From NCBI GenBank assembly GCA_963832365.1, contig CAWHUL010000026.1, positions 1-64,000 of the forward strand: DNA of 64,000 nt. Direction: 5' to 3'. Source of the stretch: CAWBRT01 sp963832365. Its GTDB lineage: Bacteria > Acidobacteriota > Terriglobia > Terriglobales > Acidobacteriaceae. The position numbers and the translations under genes are program-made. The notes below the pieces were generated by a model. The model did no database searches. It saw nothing but the letters and a program-made list of their open reading frames with translations, and was not told the DNA's origin. Position 1 is the first letter of the stretch. The number at the start of each line of letters is the position of its first letter. Shown in pieces: positions 18,768-28,981 of this stretch.

Positions 18768-21099
18768 CTCTGTTTTCTATTGAGCTCTTCGCGTTCTGTT
18801 TAATCGCCTTCAGCACTTGCCGCGCCGTTAATGGAATGGTATTGATCTTGATTCCTATGGCGTCATAGACGGCGTTGCGAATCGCCGGTGCAGCCGTCAT
18901 GATAGGTGGTTCGCCGATTCCCTTTGCGCCGAACGGACCAAGTTCGTTGGGGTGTTCCACAATGATCGATTCCAGGTTAGGCACATCTTTCACCGTGGGA
19001 ATCAAGTAGCTGTGGAACGCTGTATTCTGCATCACGCCGCCGGACATGATGTTTTCTTCCATGATGCCCCAACCAATGGCCTGCGCCACTCCCCCTTCCA
19101 TCTGTCCTTCCACCAGTGTCGGATTAATAGCCTTTCCGACATCGCAAGCGAAGACGGAGCGCAGAACATTGATGACCCCGGTTTCGGTATCCACCTCTAC
19201 TTCCACCGCCTGAGCGCCGAAAGAGTAAGTGTGGCAAGGATTGCCCTGTCCGTCCTCAGAGGAGAAACTGGGCGGGGGTGGATACCATGTTCCGACAACC
19301 GCCAAGGGCACTTGGGAAACATAGGCCTTAGGTACAATTGCGGCAAGCTTCTCAGCCTTTTCCGGCTGACCAATAACGAAGACCTTTCCGTCTTGAATGG
19401 TCAGATCGCGCGGATCAGCTTTGAAGAACTGCTTGCTGGCGACGGCCAGCAGCCTGTCGCGAAGTTGCTTGCAGGCGTTCACCACGGCGTTGCCGACCAT
19501 AACCGCGGAGCGCGATCCGACTGTCGGCCCGGAGTCGGGCGTCAGCCCGGTATCGGAGCAAGTCACTACCACGTCTTCGAATTTCACGCCCAGCGTTTCC
19601 GCCGCCATCTGACTGAGAGCCGTGTTAAGACCCTGCCCCATCTCAGTGGTGCTCACTGCCACATTGAGGGTTCCGTCCATCTGAAGATTGGCGAAACAAC
19701 TGGCCCCTTCAAATGGTAGCGGTATGCCTGTGCCATAAATAAACGCTCCGAATCCTTTGCCGCGTTTGACCACACCGTCGCCACGATCGATGGGCTGATC
19801 CCATTTGAACCGTTCTTTGACCTTTTCTATACACTCACCCAGCCCGAGACCGCGGCTCTTCTTCATCACCTGGCCGGTGATCGTGCAATCGCCGTCCCGC
19901 AACATATTTTTGAGCCGAAGTTCGGTTGGATCCATATTCAATTTTCTGGCAAGCTCGTCGACTTGGCACTCGACGGCAAACTCGGCCTGGGGAGCGCCAA
20001 AGCCACGAAAAGCACAAGAATACGGGTGGTTGGTGAAGACCGAATATGAGCGCGCTCTGGCGTTGGGTATCGCGTAGGTGCCGCCCGCGTACACGAGCGT
20101 ACGCATGGTGACGCCGTGCAGCGGTGCCTTGGTCCCACCCATGGACACATAGGCCCCTTTGTCCATGACGGTCTTAACATCGACGGCTGTTATCTTGCCG
20201 TCTTTGGTCGCCGCCATGCGGTGCGTGATGTACGTCGCGTGGCGTTTGCCTGTCGTCCGGAAGACTTCCTCGCGCGTCAACTCAAAATAGACAGGCCTCT
20301 TGGTTTTGAGAGCCAGAACACCGGCCATGGCGGAAACGTCCAGCGTGGAATCTTCCTTGCCGCCGAACCCCCCGCCGACCAGCGGGCTAATGAACCGAAT
20401 CTTATGCTGCGGCAACCCAAATACAGGCGCCAGGCACCGTTTGTTGGCGTAAACCGCCTGTCCGGGACTGGTCAACACCAGCCCGCCTGTTCTTGGATCA
20501 GGTTCGGCGATGCATACATCAGGCTCTAAGTAGCAATGTTCGACCATTGGCGTTTCGTAATCGTTCTCGATTACGATGTCGGCTTCGGCAAACGCCTTTT
20601 CCACATTGCCCCTGTCCAGCTTAAGCACACAAAGAATGTTGCCGTCTTCCGCCGCCGGATGATTCTCATGGATTTTGATCGCGCCCTTTTTCATCGCTTC
20701 CCGGGGGTCGTCGTAAGCAGGAAGCGGTTCATAATCCACTTCGATCAGATTCAGTGCTTTCTGCGCGATCTCCGCGCTGACAGCGGCCACGAGGGCAACA
20801 GGGTCCCCTTGATATTTGGTTTTGCCGTCGGCGATGACCGGTTTATCCGGCACCAGCACACCGTAGCCGTTGCGGCCGGGCAGGTCCTTGGCCGTCATCA
20901 CCGCCACAACACCCTCAAGCTGCGCGGCCTTCGACACGTCGATCGCTTTAATGATGGCGTGGGGATACTTGGCAAACAAAGCCTTTCCAATCAGCATATC
21001 CTTTCTCTTCTGATCGGCTGAATACTTTGCCTGCCCCAGCACTTTAGCTATGCCGTCGACTCGATTCTTTCTTTGTCCTACAACATCTAATTCATTCAC
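18736..21099 (-). CDS. Molybdenum hydroxylase, molybdopterin-binding large subunit
   Basis: This protein has 787 residues from the GTG at 21099, preceded by GGGGGAG. It is a complete xanthine-dehydrogenase-family catalytic subunit: an N-terminal a/b hammerhead domain (KVLGQAKYSADQKRKDMLIG), the molybdopterin-contacting VGGGFGGKEDSTLD, TEMGQGLNTALSQMAA, and the near-C-terminal GAKGIGEPP that contains the catalytic glutamate. It hydroxylates or dehydroxylates an aromatic or aldehyde-like substrate with water at a Mo centre. The gene order large-FAD-FeS, with an aromatic-acid-type MFS carrier directly upstream and a liv transporter downstream, suggests catabolism of a (hetero)aromatic acid or its CoA thioester. 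Confidence 0.93.
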   Translation of the reverse strand: MNELDVVGQRKNRVDGIAKVLGQAKYSADQKRKDMLIGKALFAKYPHAIIKAIDVSKAAQLEGVVAVMTAKDLPGRNGYGVLVPDKPVIADGKTKYQGDPVALVAAVSAEIAQKALNLIEVDYEPLPAYDDPREAMKKGAIKIHENHPAAEDGNILCVLKLDRGNVEKAFAEADIVIENDYETPMVEHCYLEPDVCIAEPDPRTGGLVLTSPGQAVYANKRCLAPVFGLPQHKIRFISPLVGGGFGGKEDSTLDVSAMAGVLALKTKRPVYFELTREEVFRTTGKRHATYITHRMAATKDGKITAVDVKTVMDKGAYVSMGGTKAPLHGVTMRTLVYAGGTYAIPNARARSYSVFTNHPYSCAFRGFGAPQAEFAVECQVDELARKLNMDPTELRLKNMLRDGDCTITGQVMKKSRGLGLGECIEKVKERFKWDQPIDRGDGVVKRGKGFGAFIYGTGIPLPFEGASCFANLQMDGTLNVAVSTTEMGQGLNTALSQMAAETLGVKFEDVVVTCSDTGLTPDSGPTVGSRSAVMVGNAVVNACKQLRDRLLAVASKQFFKADPRDLTIQDGKVFVIGQPEKAEKLAAIVPKAYVSQVPLAVVGTWYPPPPSFSSEDGQGNPCHTYSFGAQAVEVEVDTETGVINVLRSVFACDVGKAINPTLVEGQMEGGVAQAIGWGIMEENIMSGGVMQNTAFHSYLIPTVKDVPNLESIIVEHPNELGPFGAKGIGEPPIMTAAPAIRNAVYDAIGIKINTIPLTARQVLKAIKQNAKSSIENRGGGNGRNRVL

Positions 21100-21235
21100 A
21101 GCTTCTCCCCCTCGTATACGTACAGAAGAAGTGCGGAAACCAAATAACAATTCTCTCAAATTTCCGACCAACCAAAACAATTCGGTTAGGACCGATCGGT
21201 GGAAAGCCGGGGTACCTCGTCTTCCCTCGCTAACC

Positions 21236-22498
21236 TTAGGTCGAATGTCGCTTTAGAGTTTCCGGCATCAAGTACAGGGTTACCACACCGGCAAAGAATA
21301 CGATTGAGCAGGCACCGATGCCAAAGCCCAAGCCGTAGGTTTTAGCCATCACGCCGATGGTGAAGGGTGTGACCACCGCGCCGAAGCCCCTGCCGACATT
21401 GAAGGCAAAGCCGGCGCCCATGGCTCGAATCTTCTCCGGGAACACCTCGGCGAAGTAGGCCCCGAACAACCCGAACACGCCACCGAAACTCAGTCCCATC
21501 AACGGGCCGATCCAGAATAAGAGCACGGCGTTGGGGATGATGACATACAAGGGAACGATGATCGAATCAGCGAGGAAGGCCAGCATCAAAGCCTTTCTTC
21601 TGCCAAATTTGTCGGCGACATAGGCATAGAAGAAGTAGCCGATAAATGCGCCGGCATAGATCACAATGCTGAATAGGCTCATGTACTGGAGGCTCAGGCC
21701 CCGCACGCGGACGAGATAAGTAGGTATCCAAGCGCCCACACCCCAGAACCCGCCCATCTGACAGGCGGCCGCGATGGTGCAGCCGATTGTAAGCTTAGTG
21801 ATTCCCGGCTGGAACAGCGCCGAGGTGCCGATATTTTCTCGCTTGACAATCTTTTTCGTGTCGTCTGCCGGTACGAAGATCCAAAACAGCAGTCCGGCGA
21901 TAACCGCTGTCCCGGTAAGAACAAAGATCCAGCGCCAGCCGACTTGGGCCAGCAGGAACCGCCCCATGAGTGCCGCGAGAATACCGCCGAGGGCAAAGGT
22001 ACTCAACATAAAGCCGGCAGCCCGCGCCCGGTATTCGACATTCCAGTGCTCTGCGATCAGGGCGACGATCGGCCCCCAGAGTCCACCTAGGCCGATGCCC
22101 TGAAGAAAGCGGAGGACCATTAATTGCGTCCAGGAATCGACCCAGTAAACCGCCAGCGTGAAGATCCCGAACTCAACCAGGGAAATAACGGCAGCGTTTT
22201 TGCGGCCATAATTCTCTGCCACCCAGCCAAGCAATATCCCGCCCAACGCGGTTCCGATCATGGTTGCCGACGCCAGCAACCCTGCATCGGCCAGTGAGAT
22301 TTTGAGAGACGTGATGATGACCGGCATACAGATAGCCAGTATTTGGAGATCGAGGCTATCGTATAGATATGCCATGAACGTCATGACGAGGACTTTCCAG
22401 CGATGTTCGGTCCCACTTGCAGGTTTGAGCGCGATCGACGATGTAGATGTGTTGGATTCCTCGCGAGCCGGCAGTACTGCGTTTTTTCCCGCGTCCAT
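21236..22498 (-). CDS. MFS transporter, aromatic acid:H+ symporter-like
   Basis: This 420-residue protein has 12 predicted helices and MFS landmarks: DSLDLQILAICMPVI in helix 1, WVAENYGRKNAAV (the helix 2-3 loop motif) and the second-half copy YVADKFGRRKALM. The pattern DxxDxxILxxxMP is like the AAHS (aromatic acid:H+) family. The 45-residue N terminus is rich in Ser, Thr and Glu. The gene precedes the hydroxylase subunits by about 136 bp in the same direction. Its likely job is uptake of their substrate. Confidence 0.82.
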   Translation of the reverse strand: MDAGKNAVLPAREESNTSTSSIALKPASGTEHRWKVLVMTFMAYLYDSLDLQILAICMPVIITSLKISLADAGLLASATMIGTALGGILLGWVAENYGRKNAAVISLVEFGIFTLAVYWVDSWTQLMVLRFLQGIGLGGLWGPIVALIAEHWNVEYRARAAGFMLSTFALGGILAALMGRFLLAQVGWRWIFVLTGTAVIAGLLFWIFVPADDTKKIVKRENIGTSALFQPGITKLTIGCTIAAACQMGGFWGVGAWIPTYLVRVRGLSLQYMSLFSIVIYAGAFIGYFFYAYVADKFGRRKALMLAFLADSIIVPLYVIIPNAVLLFWIGPLMGLSFGGVFGLFGAYFAEVFPEKIRAMGAGFAFNVGRGFGAVVTPFTIGVMAKTYGLGFGIGACSIVFFAGVVTLYLMPETLKRHST

Positions 22499-22513
22499 GG
22501 AAAATCTCCCTCT

Positions 22514-22567
22514 TTACTCACTAACCAATAGCGATGTGTCGGATTCCTTGCGAGTCGGCATACTCAT
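22514..22567 (-). CDS. 17-codon upstream frame resembling the MFS N terminus
   Basis: ATG at 22567 starts a 17-residue frame (MSMPTRKESDTSLLVSE) ending 16 bp before the MFS start. The DNA 22533-22565 is an imperfect copy (about 30 of 34 bases) of 22446-22480, inside the MFS N-terminal coding region (LPAREESNTSTS). It is either the stump of a deleted paralogous carrier or a small leader peptide. Confidence 0.35.
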   Translation of the reverse strand: MSMPTRKESDTSLLVSE

Positions 22568-22810
22568 AAAACCGGGATTTCCACCTTGTCCCGGTTATTG
22601 GCAATTGTGCCCTGCTTCACTTTGAGAAACAAGCTATTTCCCCCTCCCTTTCTTCCTAAAACTAAGGCCCCTCAGTTGGAAAGAGACTACGGATGCGAGT
22701 TCCAGCCATCCTGCCATGTGTGATGTTAGTCACAGCTATTACAATGCACCGGGGTGATGATTTCGCTTTCGCATACGGAAAACGCACCAATAGGGGTGCA
22801 AAGAGAAACA

Positions 22811-23002
22811 ATGCCCAAGACCACTGATTCATGCTCGGAATGCGGCCCGCTAAGCTGCTATCGCAAAGACAAGACGCCGCCAACCTTTTGTTTGACGGAA
22901 GCGGCCGACCCACAGGAACTGGCTGCAATCGTCGAGCATTTGCGTGGTCGCAACGAAAATGGCGGTTGTGATTCCGCACAACACGAAGCGTTTATGTTTT
23001 AG
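22811..23002 (+). pseudogene. DUF1847 metal-binding protein, N-terminal stump
   Basis: The 63-residue frame from ATG 22811 begins with a Cys-rich pattern (CSECGPLSCYRKDKTPPTFCLTE) characteristic of DUF1847, an uncharacterised metal-binding family of about 200 or more residues. The frame ends soon after, and the remaining 75 bases up to the next gene do not restore it. It is therefore a truncated copy. No partner gene is evident except the small redox protein downstream. Confidence 0.6.
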
Positions 23003-23076
23003 GGATAGGAATTGGTAGAACGTCTTCCGAAGCAGTTTGATTCGATGAGGTACGTTATGTTTATCATGAGACTGAT

Positions 23077-23358
23077 ATGACATCGGATCGGCCGCGAATC
23101 GAAATTGAATACTGCACCCAGTGCCGGTGGCTGCTGCGAGCTGCGTGGATGGCGCAGGAGTTACTGCTCACGTTTGAGCAGGAGATCGGTGGAGTAACTC
23201 TGCTACCGGGCACGGGAGGTATTTTCGAAATACGCGCAGGGGATACGCTGCTTTGGTCAAGGAAAGATCAAGGTGGCTTTCCTGAGATCAAGGAACTGAA
23301 GCGGTTGGTTCGCGACCATATTGCGCCTGGGAAAGACCTCGGCCATATCGATCGTTGA
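23077..23358 (+). CDS. SelT/SelW/SelH (Rdx) family redox protein
   Basis: This 93-residue thioredoxin-like protein has the Rdx-family CxxC motif near the N terminus (IEYCTQCRWLLRAAWMAQELL, Cys 13 and 16). Next come the conserved GTGGIFEI strand and an FPEIKELKRLVRD C-terminal helix. Bacterial members use Cys-x-x-Cys in place of the Cys-x-x-Sec of the eukaryotic proteins. The exact substrate of the family is unknown. The gene is intact and convergent with the LysR gene. Confidence 0.9.
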   Translation: MTSDRPRIEIEYCTQCRWLLRAAWMAQELLLTFEQEIGGVTLLPGTGGIFEIRAGDTLLWSRKDQGGFPEIKELKRLVRDHIAPGKDLGHIDR

Positions 23359-23404
23359 AGGATGCTTGTGGGCAGCTGGAGCAGCACTGTGTGGCCGACA
23401 TCTA

Positions 23405-24307
23405 CTAAACACCGTCGAGAAAAATCGCTTGAGCACCGGCAACTTGTTCGTGAATGAACTGTCGGACGGCCCGCACCCGCGCTGTATTGGCCCTATCGGC
23501 AGGCATCACGAGGTAATAAGTGCGGCGCAGAAACACTTCGCGAGCCAGTACCGGCGACAACATTTTGTGCCGGGCGGCGATGAAAGAAGGCAGCACGCAA
23601 AGACCGTGTCCGGCAATTGCCGCCTCCATCTGGCCATGCAGGCTGGAACTCTGAAGCTGTGGGCGGCGAGCGCCGATCTCGTCAAGATAGTCAAGGTCTG
23701 GCATGAAAATGAGGTCGTCGATATATCCCGTGAAGGGATGATTTCGCAAATCTTCGCGCGAACGGATCCGTGGAGCGCCCGCCAGATACGACTTAGGGCC
23801 GTAGACGAACAAGACATAATCAGTCAGCCGTTCGATTACGAAGCGACCGGTTTCGGGCGGTTGTAAAGTTATGGCAATATCGGCCTCGCGCCGAGATAGC
23901 GCCACAATCTGTTGGATCGCTATCATTTCGATCGAAACGGTGGGGTGCGCCGCCGCGAAAAGAGGGAGCCTGGCGGCGAGGAAGAAATTTGCGAAACCTT
24001 CCAGGGAACTAATCCGTACAACGCCCGAGATGGCGAGTTCCGCAGCCGCAATGTCGCGCTCCGCAGTCTGCATTTCGGCCTCGACAACCTGCGCGGACAC
24101 CAGTAACCGTTCGCCCCGCTTCGTAAGATTGTAGCCGCGGGGATTTCGTTCGAACAGCTTGGCTCCCAGAGTCTTCTCCAGATTGTCAAGCCGGCGCATG
24201 ACAGTTGCATGGTCGACGCTCATCCTGTGGCCTGCTTGCGACACGGTCCCTGTGCGCGCCACTGCGAGAAAGAATTGGAGGTCATCCCAATCAAAGCCTT
24301 TCGACAT
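23405..24307 (-). CDS. LysR-family transcriptional regulator
   Basis: This 300-residue protein has an N-terminal helix-turn-helix (about 8-65; FFLAVARTGTVSQAGHRM, VDHATVMRRLDNLEKTLGAKLFER) and a C-terminal periplasmic-binding-type effector domain. It is transcribed divergently from the iron alcohol dehydrogenase, and a pair of near-identical 11-bp repeats lies between them, the usual arrangement for a LysR activator and its target. The effector is probably an intermediate of the pathway served by the downstream dehydrogenase and MFS carrier. Confidence 0.92.
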   Translation of the reverse strand: MSKGFDWDDLQFFLAVARTGTVSQAGHRMSVDHATVMRRLDNLEKTLGAKLFERNPRGYNLTKRGERLLVSAQVVEAEMQTAERDIAAAELAISGVVRISSLEGFANFFLAARLPLFAAAHPTVSIEMIAIQQIVALSRREADIAITLQPPETGRFVIERLTDYVLFVYGPKSYLAGAPRIRSREDLRNHPFTGYIDDLIFMPDLDYLDEIGARRPQLQSSSLHGQMEAAIAGHGLCVLPSFIAARHKMLSPVLAREVFLRRTYYLVMPADRANTARVRAVRQFIHEQVAGAQAIFLDGV

Positions 24308-24318
24308 GCACGCTCCTT

Positions 24319-24363
24319 ATTTGCGCACAGAACATCCGCGAAACTACCTCCCTATTTGTGCAC
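24319..24363 (+). promoter_or_regulatory. Paired 11-bp repeats in LysR/ADH divergent region
   Basis: TATTTGCGCAC (24319-24329) and TATTTGTGCAC (24353-24363) differ by one base and are 34 bp apart, about three helical turns. Each contains a small palindrome (TGCGCA, GTGCAC). The position immediately upstream of the LysR start fits recognition and activation half-sites for the regulator. Confidence 0.35.
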
Positions 24364-24494
24364 GAAATGGCTGCGATAATACCCCTTCCTTTTTGGCGCT
24401 TGCAAGACTAAAGTGCGTCCACTTTAACTTCGAGGTGCCGATTTGGCTGGACAGCGGCAGACGCCAGGTCGATCGGCGACTTCCTGGGGGAATC

Positions 24495-25694
24495 ATGATA
24501 GCGACAATCGCTTTGCCGCGCCTTATGCGAATTGGGGCCGGCGCATCCGCTGAACTGGGAAACATTCTTTCGCAACTCGGCCTTTCACGGCCTCTAATCG
24601 TTACCGATAAGCACTTGGTGGAATTGGGCAAGCTCGAGAAGCTGATGGGCAGCCTCGACAGTTCCAAAGTCCGCGCAACGTTGTTCTCCGATGTTGTTCT
24701 TGATCCCACGGTCGCTTCGGTCGAAGCGTGCCTGGCCTTCCTGCGTGCAGGCAATTACGACTGCGTCGTTGGGTTCGGGGGCGGCAGCTCCATGGATACG
24801 GCCAAGGCGGTGGCAGTGCTCGCCGTCCATGGCGGTGCCATGAGCAGTTACAAGGTGCCGCACATCCAAGACGCGCCGGGACTGCCGATCATCGCCATTC
24901 CAACGACCGCCGGCACGGGTTCGGAGACGACCCGCTTCACGATCATCAGCGACGAAAAAACCAACGAAAAGATGCTGTGTATTGGGTTGGGCTTTCTGCC
25001 TACGGCTTCGCTCGTCGACTACGAGCAGAGCTTCAGCATGCCCAAAGATCTCACGGCAGCCACGGGCCTGGATGCACTGTGCCACGCCCTGGAAGGCTTT
25101 GTTTCGAAGAAGACTCATCCGTTCTCGCAGAACATCGCGACTCAGGCGATGCGCGCGATTGCGCCCAATTTGCGGCGCGCCTATGCCGACCCGTCGGATC
25201 GCTATGCGCGCGAAGCCGTGATGCTGGGCGCGTCGTTGGCAGGCATCGCATTTTCCAACAGCTCAGTCGCCCTCATCCATGGGATGGCCCGCCCCATCGG
25301 CGCTTTCTTCCATGTGGCACATGGGCTGTCTGTCGCGATGCTGATGCCGGCGGTTATTGAGTTCTCCGCTCCGGCCGATGTCCGGCTGTATGCCAACGCC
25401 GCTCGTGCCATGGGCCTCGCTGATGAGGCTGAGAGCAGCGAGTCGGCGGTCAGCAAGCTCGTGAATGAGTTTAATGCGTTTAACAAGGACCTCAAGGTCC
25501 CCACGCCGAAGTCTTATGGCATCGACCCTGCCCGTTGGACGAGCCTCCTGGGAACGATGGCGGAACAAGCGCTGGCGTCGGGTTCACCAGCCAACAACCC
25601 TCGTTCAGCCACCGTGGAGGAAATGCTGCAGTTGTACAAGCAGGCATGGGCCGGGGAAGAGACCCAGAAGCTATACAAGGGGGTCGGGGCCTGA
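24495..25694 (+). CDS. Iron-containing alcohol dehydrogenase / maleylacetate-reductase-like
   Basis: This protein has 399 residues from the ATG at 24495, preceded by TGGGGGAA. The dinucleotide site is GFGGGSSMDTAKAVAVLA (about 96-113). Group III dehydrogenase landmarks follow: PTTAGTGSETT, and metal-ligand histidines in GLDALCHALEGF and HGMARPIGAFFHVAHG. Members reduce maleylacetate or oxidise alcohols and hydroxyacids with NAD(P). Given its own LysR regulator, an adjacent MHS-type carrier and an acylating semialdehyde dehydrogenase, it probably forms a semialdehyde that the next enzyme would convert to an acyl-CoA. Confidence 0.88.
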   Translation: MIATIALPRLMRIGAGASAELGNILSQLGLSRPLIVTDKHLVELGKLEKLMGSLDSSKVRATLFSDVVLDPTVASVEACLAFLRAGNYDCVVGFGGGSSMDTAKAVAVLAVHGGAMSSYKVPHIQDAPGLPIIAIPTTAGTGSETTRFTIISDEKTNEKMLCIGLGFLPTASLVDYEQSFSMPKDLTAATGLDALCHALEGFVSKKTHPFSQNIATQAMRAIAPNLRRAYADPSDRYAREAVMLGASLAGIAFSNSSVALIHGMARPIGAFFHVAHGLSVAMLMPAVIEFSAPADVRLYANAARAMGLADEAESSESAVSKLVNEFNAFNKDLKVPTPKSYGIDPARWTSLLGTMAEQALASGSPANNPRSATVEEMLQLYKQAWAGEETQKLYKGVGA

Positions 25695-25834
25695 TCTGAC
25701 CAAAAGCCAATTGTGGAAGGCCGCAACTACCTTCCGGGTTGGAACACGATCAACAAAAGCTGAAGAAAGCGGCGGCACCGCAACCGGTGCCGCCGATCTA
25801 AATCGGAAACGAATTTTCAAACGGAGACTTGAAT

Positions 25835-27148
25835 ATGGCGCAAGCAGCGACGGCCCATTCCATACAGCAGGGCGCTCCTCAACACGCGAAAGTGGCGTTT
25901 GCGAGCCTGATTGGCACCTCAATTGAATGGTATGACTTTTTTTTGTACAACACAGCCGCGGCACTGGTGTTCAACAAGCTGTTTTTCCCTCAGTTCGACG
26001 CCCTCGTAGGCACGCTGCTTGCGTTCACCACCTATTCGGTCGGCTTTGTAGCTCGTCCGTTCGGGGGCGTGATCTTCGGCCACTTCGGCGACCGGATCGG
26101 CCGCAAAAAAATGTTATACATCACGCTGCTCTTTATGGGTCTGTCCTCAACCATAGTCGGATTGCTGCCCACGTACACGCAGATTGGGGTGTGGGCTCCA
26201 ATTCTGTTGACCTTGATGCGCGTATGCCAAGGCATCGGCCTTGGTGGCGAATGGGGCGGAGCGGTGGTGATGGCGGTCGAACACGCTCCAGCGGGCCGCC
26301 GGGGCTTGTGGGGTTCTTTTCCACAAACCGGCCTGGCGGTCGGCGGCATGTTGTCGACTTTCGCGATGTGGTTGGCCACCACGCTTCCCCCAGATCAGTT
26401 CCTCTCCTGGGGCTGGCGCGTGCCGTTTCTGTTTAGCATCCTCCTAGTGGTAGTTGGCGTTTGGGTCCGGATGACTGTCGCCGAATCGCCAGCCTTCCTG
26501 AAGATCAAAAGCCAGAAGGCCGAGGAGAAAATGCCGCTCTGGGTGGTACTCAAGAACCACCCAAAGACCATAGTGCTCGCCATGGGCTTGCGGTATGCGG
26601 AGAACGGGCTATATTACCTCATTACGGTGTTCCCGATAACCTATGTCATTGTCGCGCTGAAAATGAACAGGCAAGCCCTGCTTCCTGGTCTGATCATGAG
26701 CTCCGCTGTCGGCTTGGTCGCCTTGCCGTTCTACGGCTGGCTTTCCGACAAGATAGGAAGGCGGGCGGTCTACCTCTGGGGCGCCGTCGTTTGCGGTATT
26801 CTGGCATTTCCGCTCTTCTGGATGCTGGATAAAGCTCCACAAAACATAGCGTGGGGCTGGGCCGCCATCATTATATTCATGCAAGTTGGGCACTCGGCGA
26901 TGTATGGCCCGCAGGCAAGCTTTTTGGCCGAACTTTTCCCGACAAAGGTCCGCTACACCGGCTCGTCAGTCGGGTATCAGCTCGCTGGAGTTTTTGCCGG
27001 CGGCCTATCCCTTCCGCTTGCGACCATCATGCTGATGCGAGCCCACAACAAGTCGTGGCCGGTGTCGCTCTACATAATTTCCTTCTCGGTGATCACTATT
27101 ATTGCCACGCTGATCGCCAAGGAGTCATACAAGAAGGATATCCTGTAA
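25835..27148 (+). CDS. MFS transporter, metabolite:H+ symporter (MHS) type
   Basis: This protein has 437 residues from the ATG at 25835, with GGAG eight bases upstream; a TTG two codons earlier is the alternative. SLIGTSIEWYDFFLYNTAAALVF at the first helix and GHFGDRIGRKKML plus the second-half YGWLSDKIGRRAVY are characteristic of the MHS family (shikimate, proline/betaine, alpha-ketoglutarate, citrate carriers). About 12 helices are seen. It follows the dehydrogenase by 140 bp and probably imports the substrate, an organic acid. Confidence 0.9.
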   Translation: MAQAATAHSIQQGAPQHAKVAFASLIGTSIEWYDFFLYNTAAALVFNKLFFPQFDALVGTLLAFTTYSVGFVARPFGGVIFGHFGDRIGRKKMLYITLLFMGLSSTIVGLLPTYTQIGVWAPILLTLMRVCQGIGLGGEWGGAVVMAVEHAPAGRRGLWGSFPQTGLAVGGMLSTFAMWLATTLPPDQFLSWGWRVPFLFSILLVVVGVWVRMTVAESPAFLKIKSQKAEEKMPLWVVLKNHPKTIVLAMGLRYAENGLYYLITVFPITYVIVALKMNRQALLPGLIMSSAVGLVALPFYGWLSDKIGRRAVYLWGAVVCGILAFPLFWMLDKAPQNIAWGWAAIIIFMQVGHSAMYGPQASFLAELFPTKVRYTGSSVGYQLAGVFAGGLSLPLATIMLMRAHNKSWPVSLYIISFSVITIIATLIAKESYKKDIL

Positions 27149-27180
27149 CTCGTCTATCACTTATTGCGGAAGGACCTTAT

Positions 27181-28793
<1,613 letters not shown>

Positions 28794-28902
28794 TGAGTTT
28801 AGGGCTGACGTTTCAATAGGCTGATCGGAAAATAGAGGGAGTCAGTGCGCGCAAGTTGCTCTCATTGGCTCCCTGTCTCTTTGAAGCTTTTCTTCATCGC
28901 GG

Positions 28903-28929
28903 CCGGAGCGCCCATTGTGAGCGCTCCGG
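28903..28929. terminator. Bidirectional hairpin terminator
   Basis: CCGGAGCGC (28903-28911) and GCGCTCCGG (28921-28929) form a perfect 9-bp stem with a 9-base loop. The hairpin lies between the convergent ends of the dehydrogenase and the binding-protein gene. No strong T-run follows, so termination may need Rho or be modest. Confidence 0.55.
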
Positions 28930-28981
28930 GGATGAGGTTCGCAGACTGGCCTGCCTCAGCCATGAAAGCAGTCGAAGTCCA

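Noticed and set aside
17315..21099. Naming the molybdenum hydroxylase xanthine dehydrogenase
   Set aside because: All three subunits match the family but nothing seen fixes the substrate, and no purine genes are nearby.
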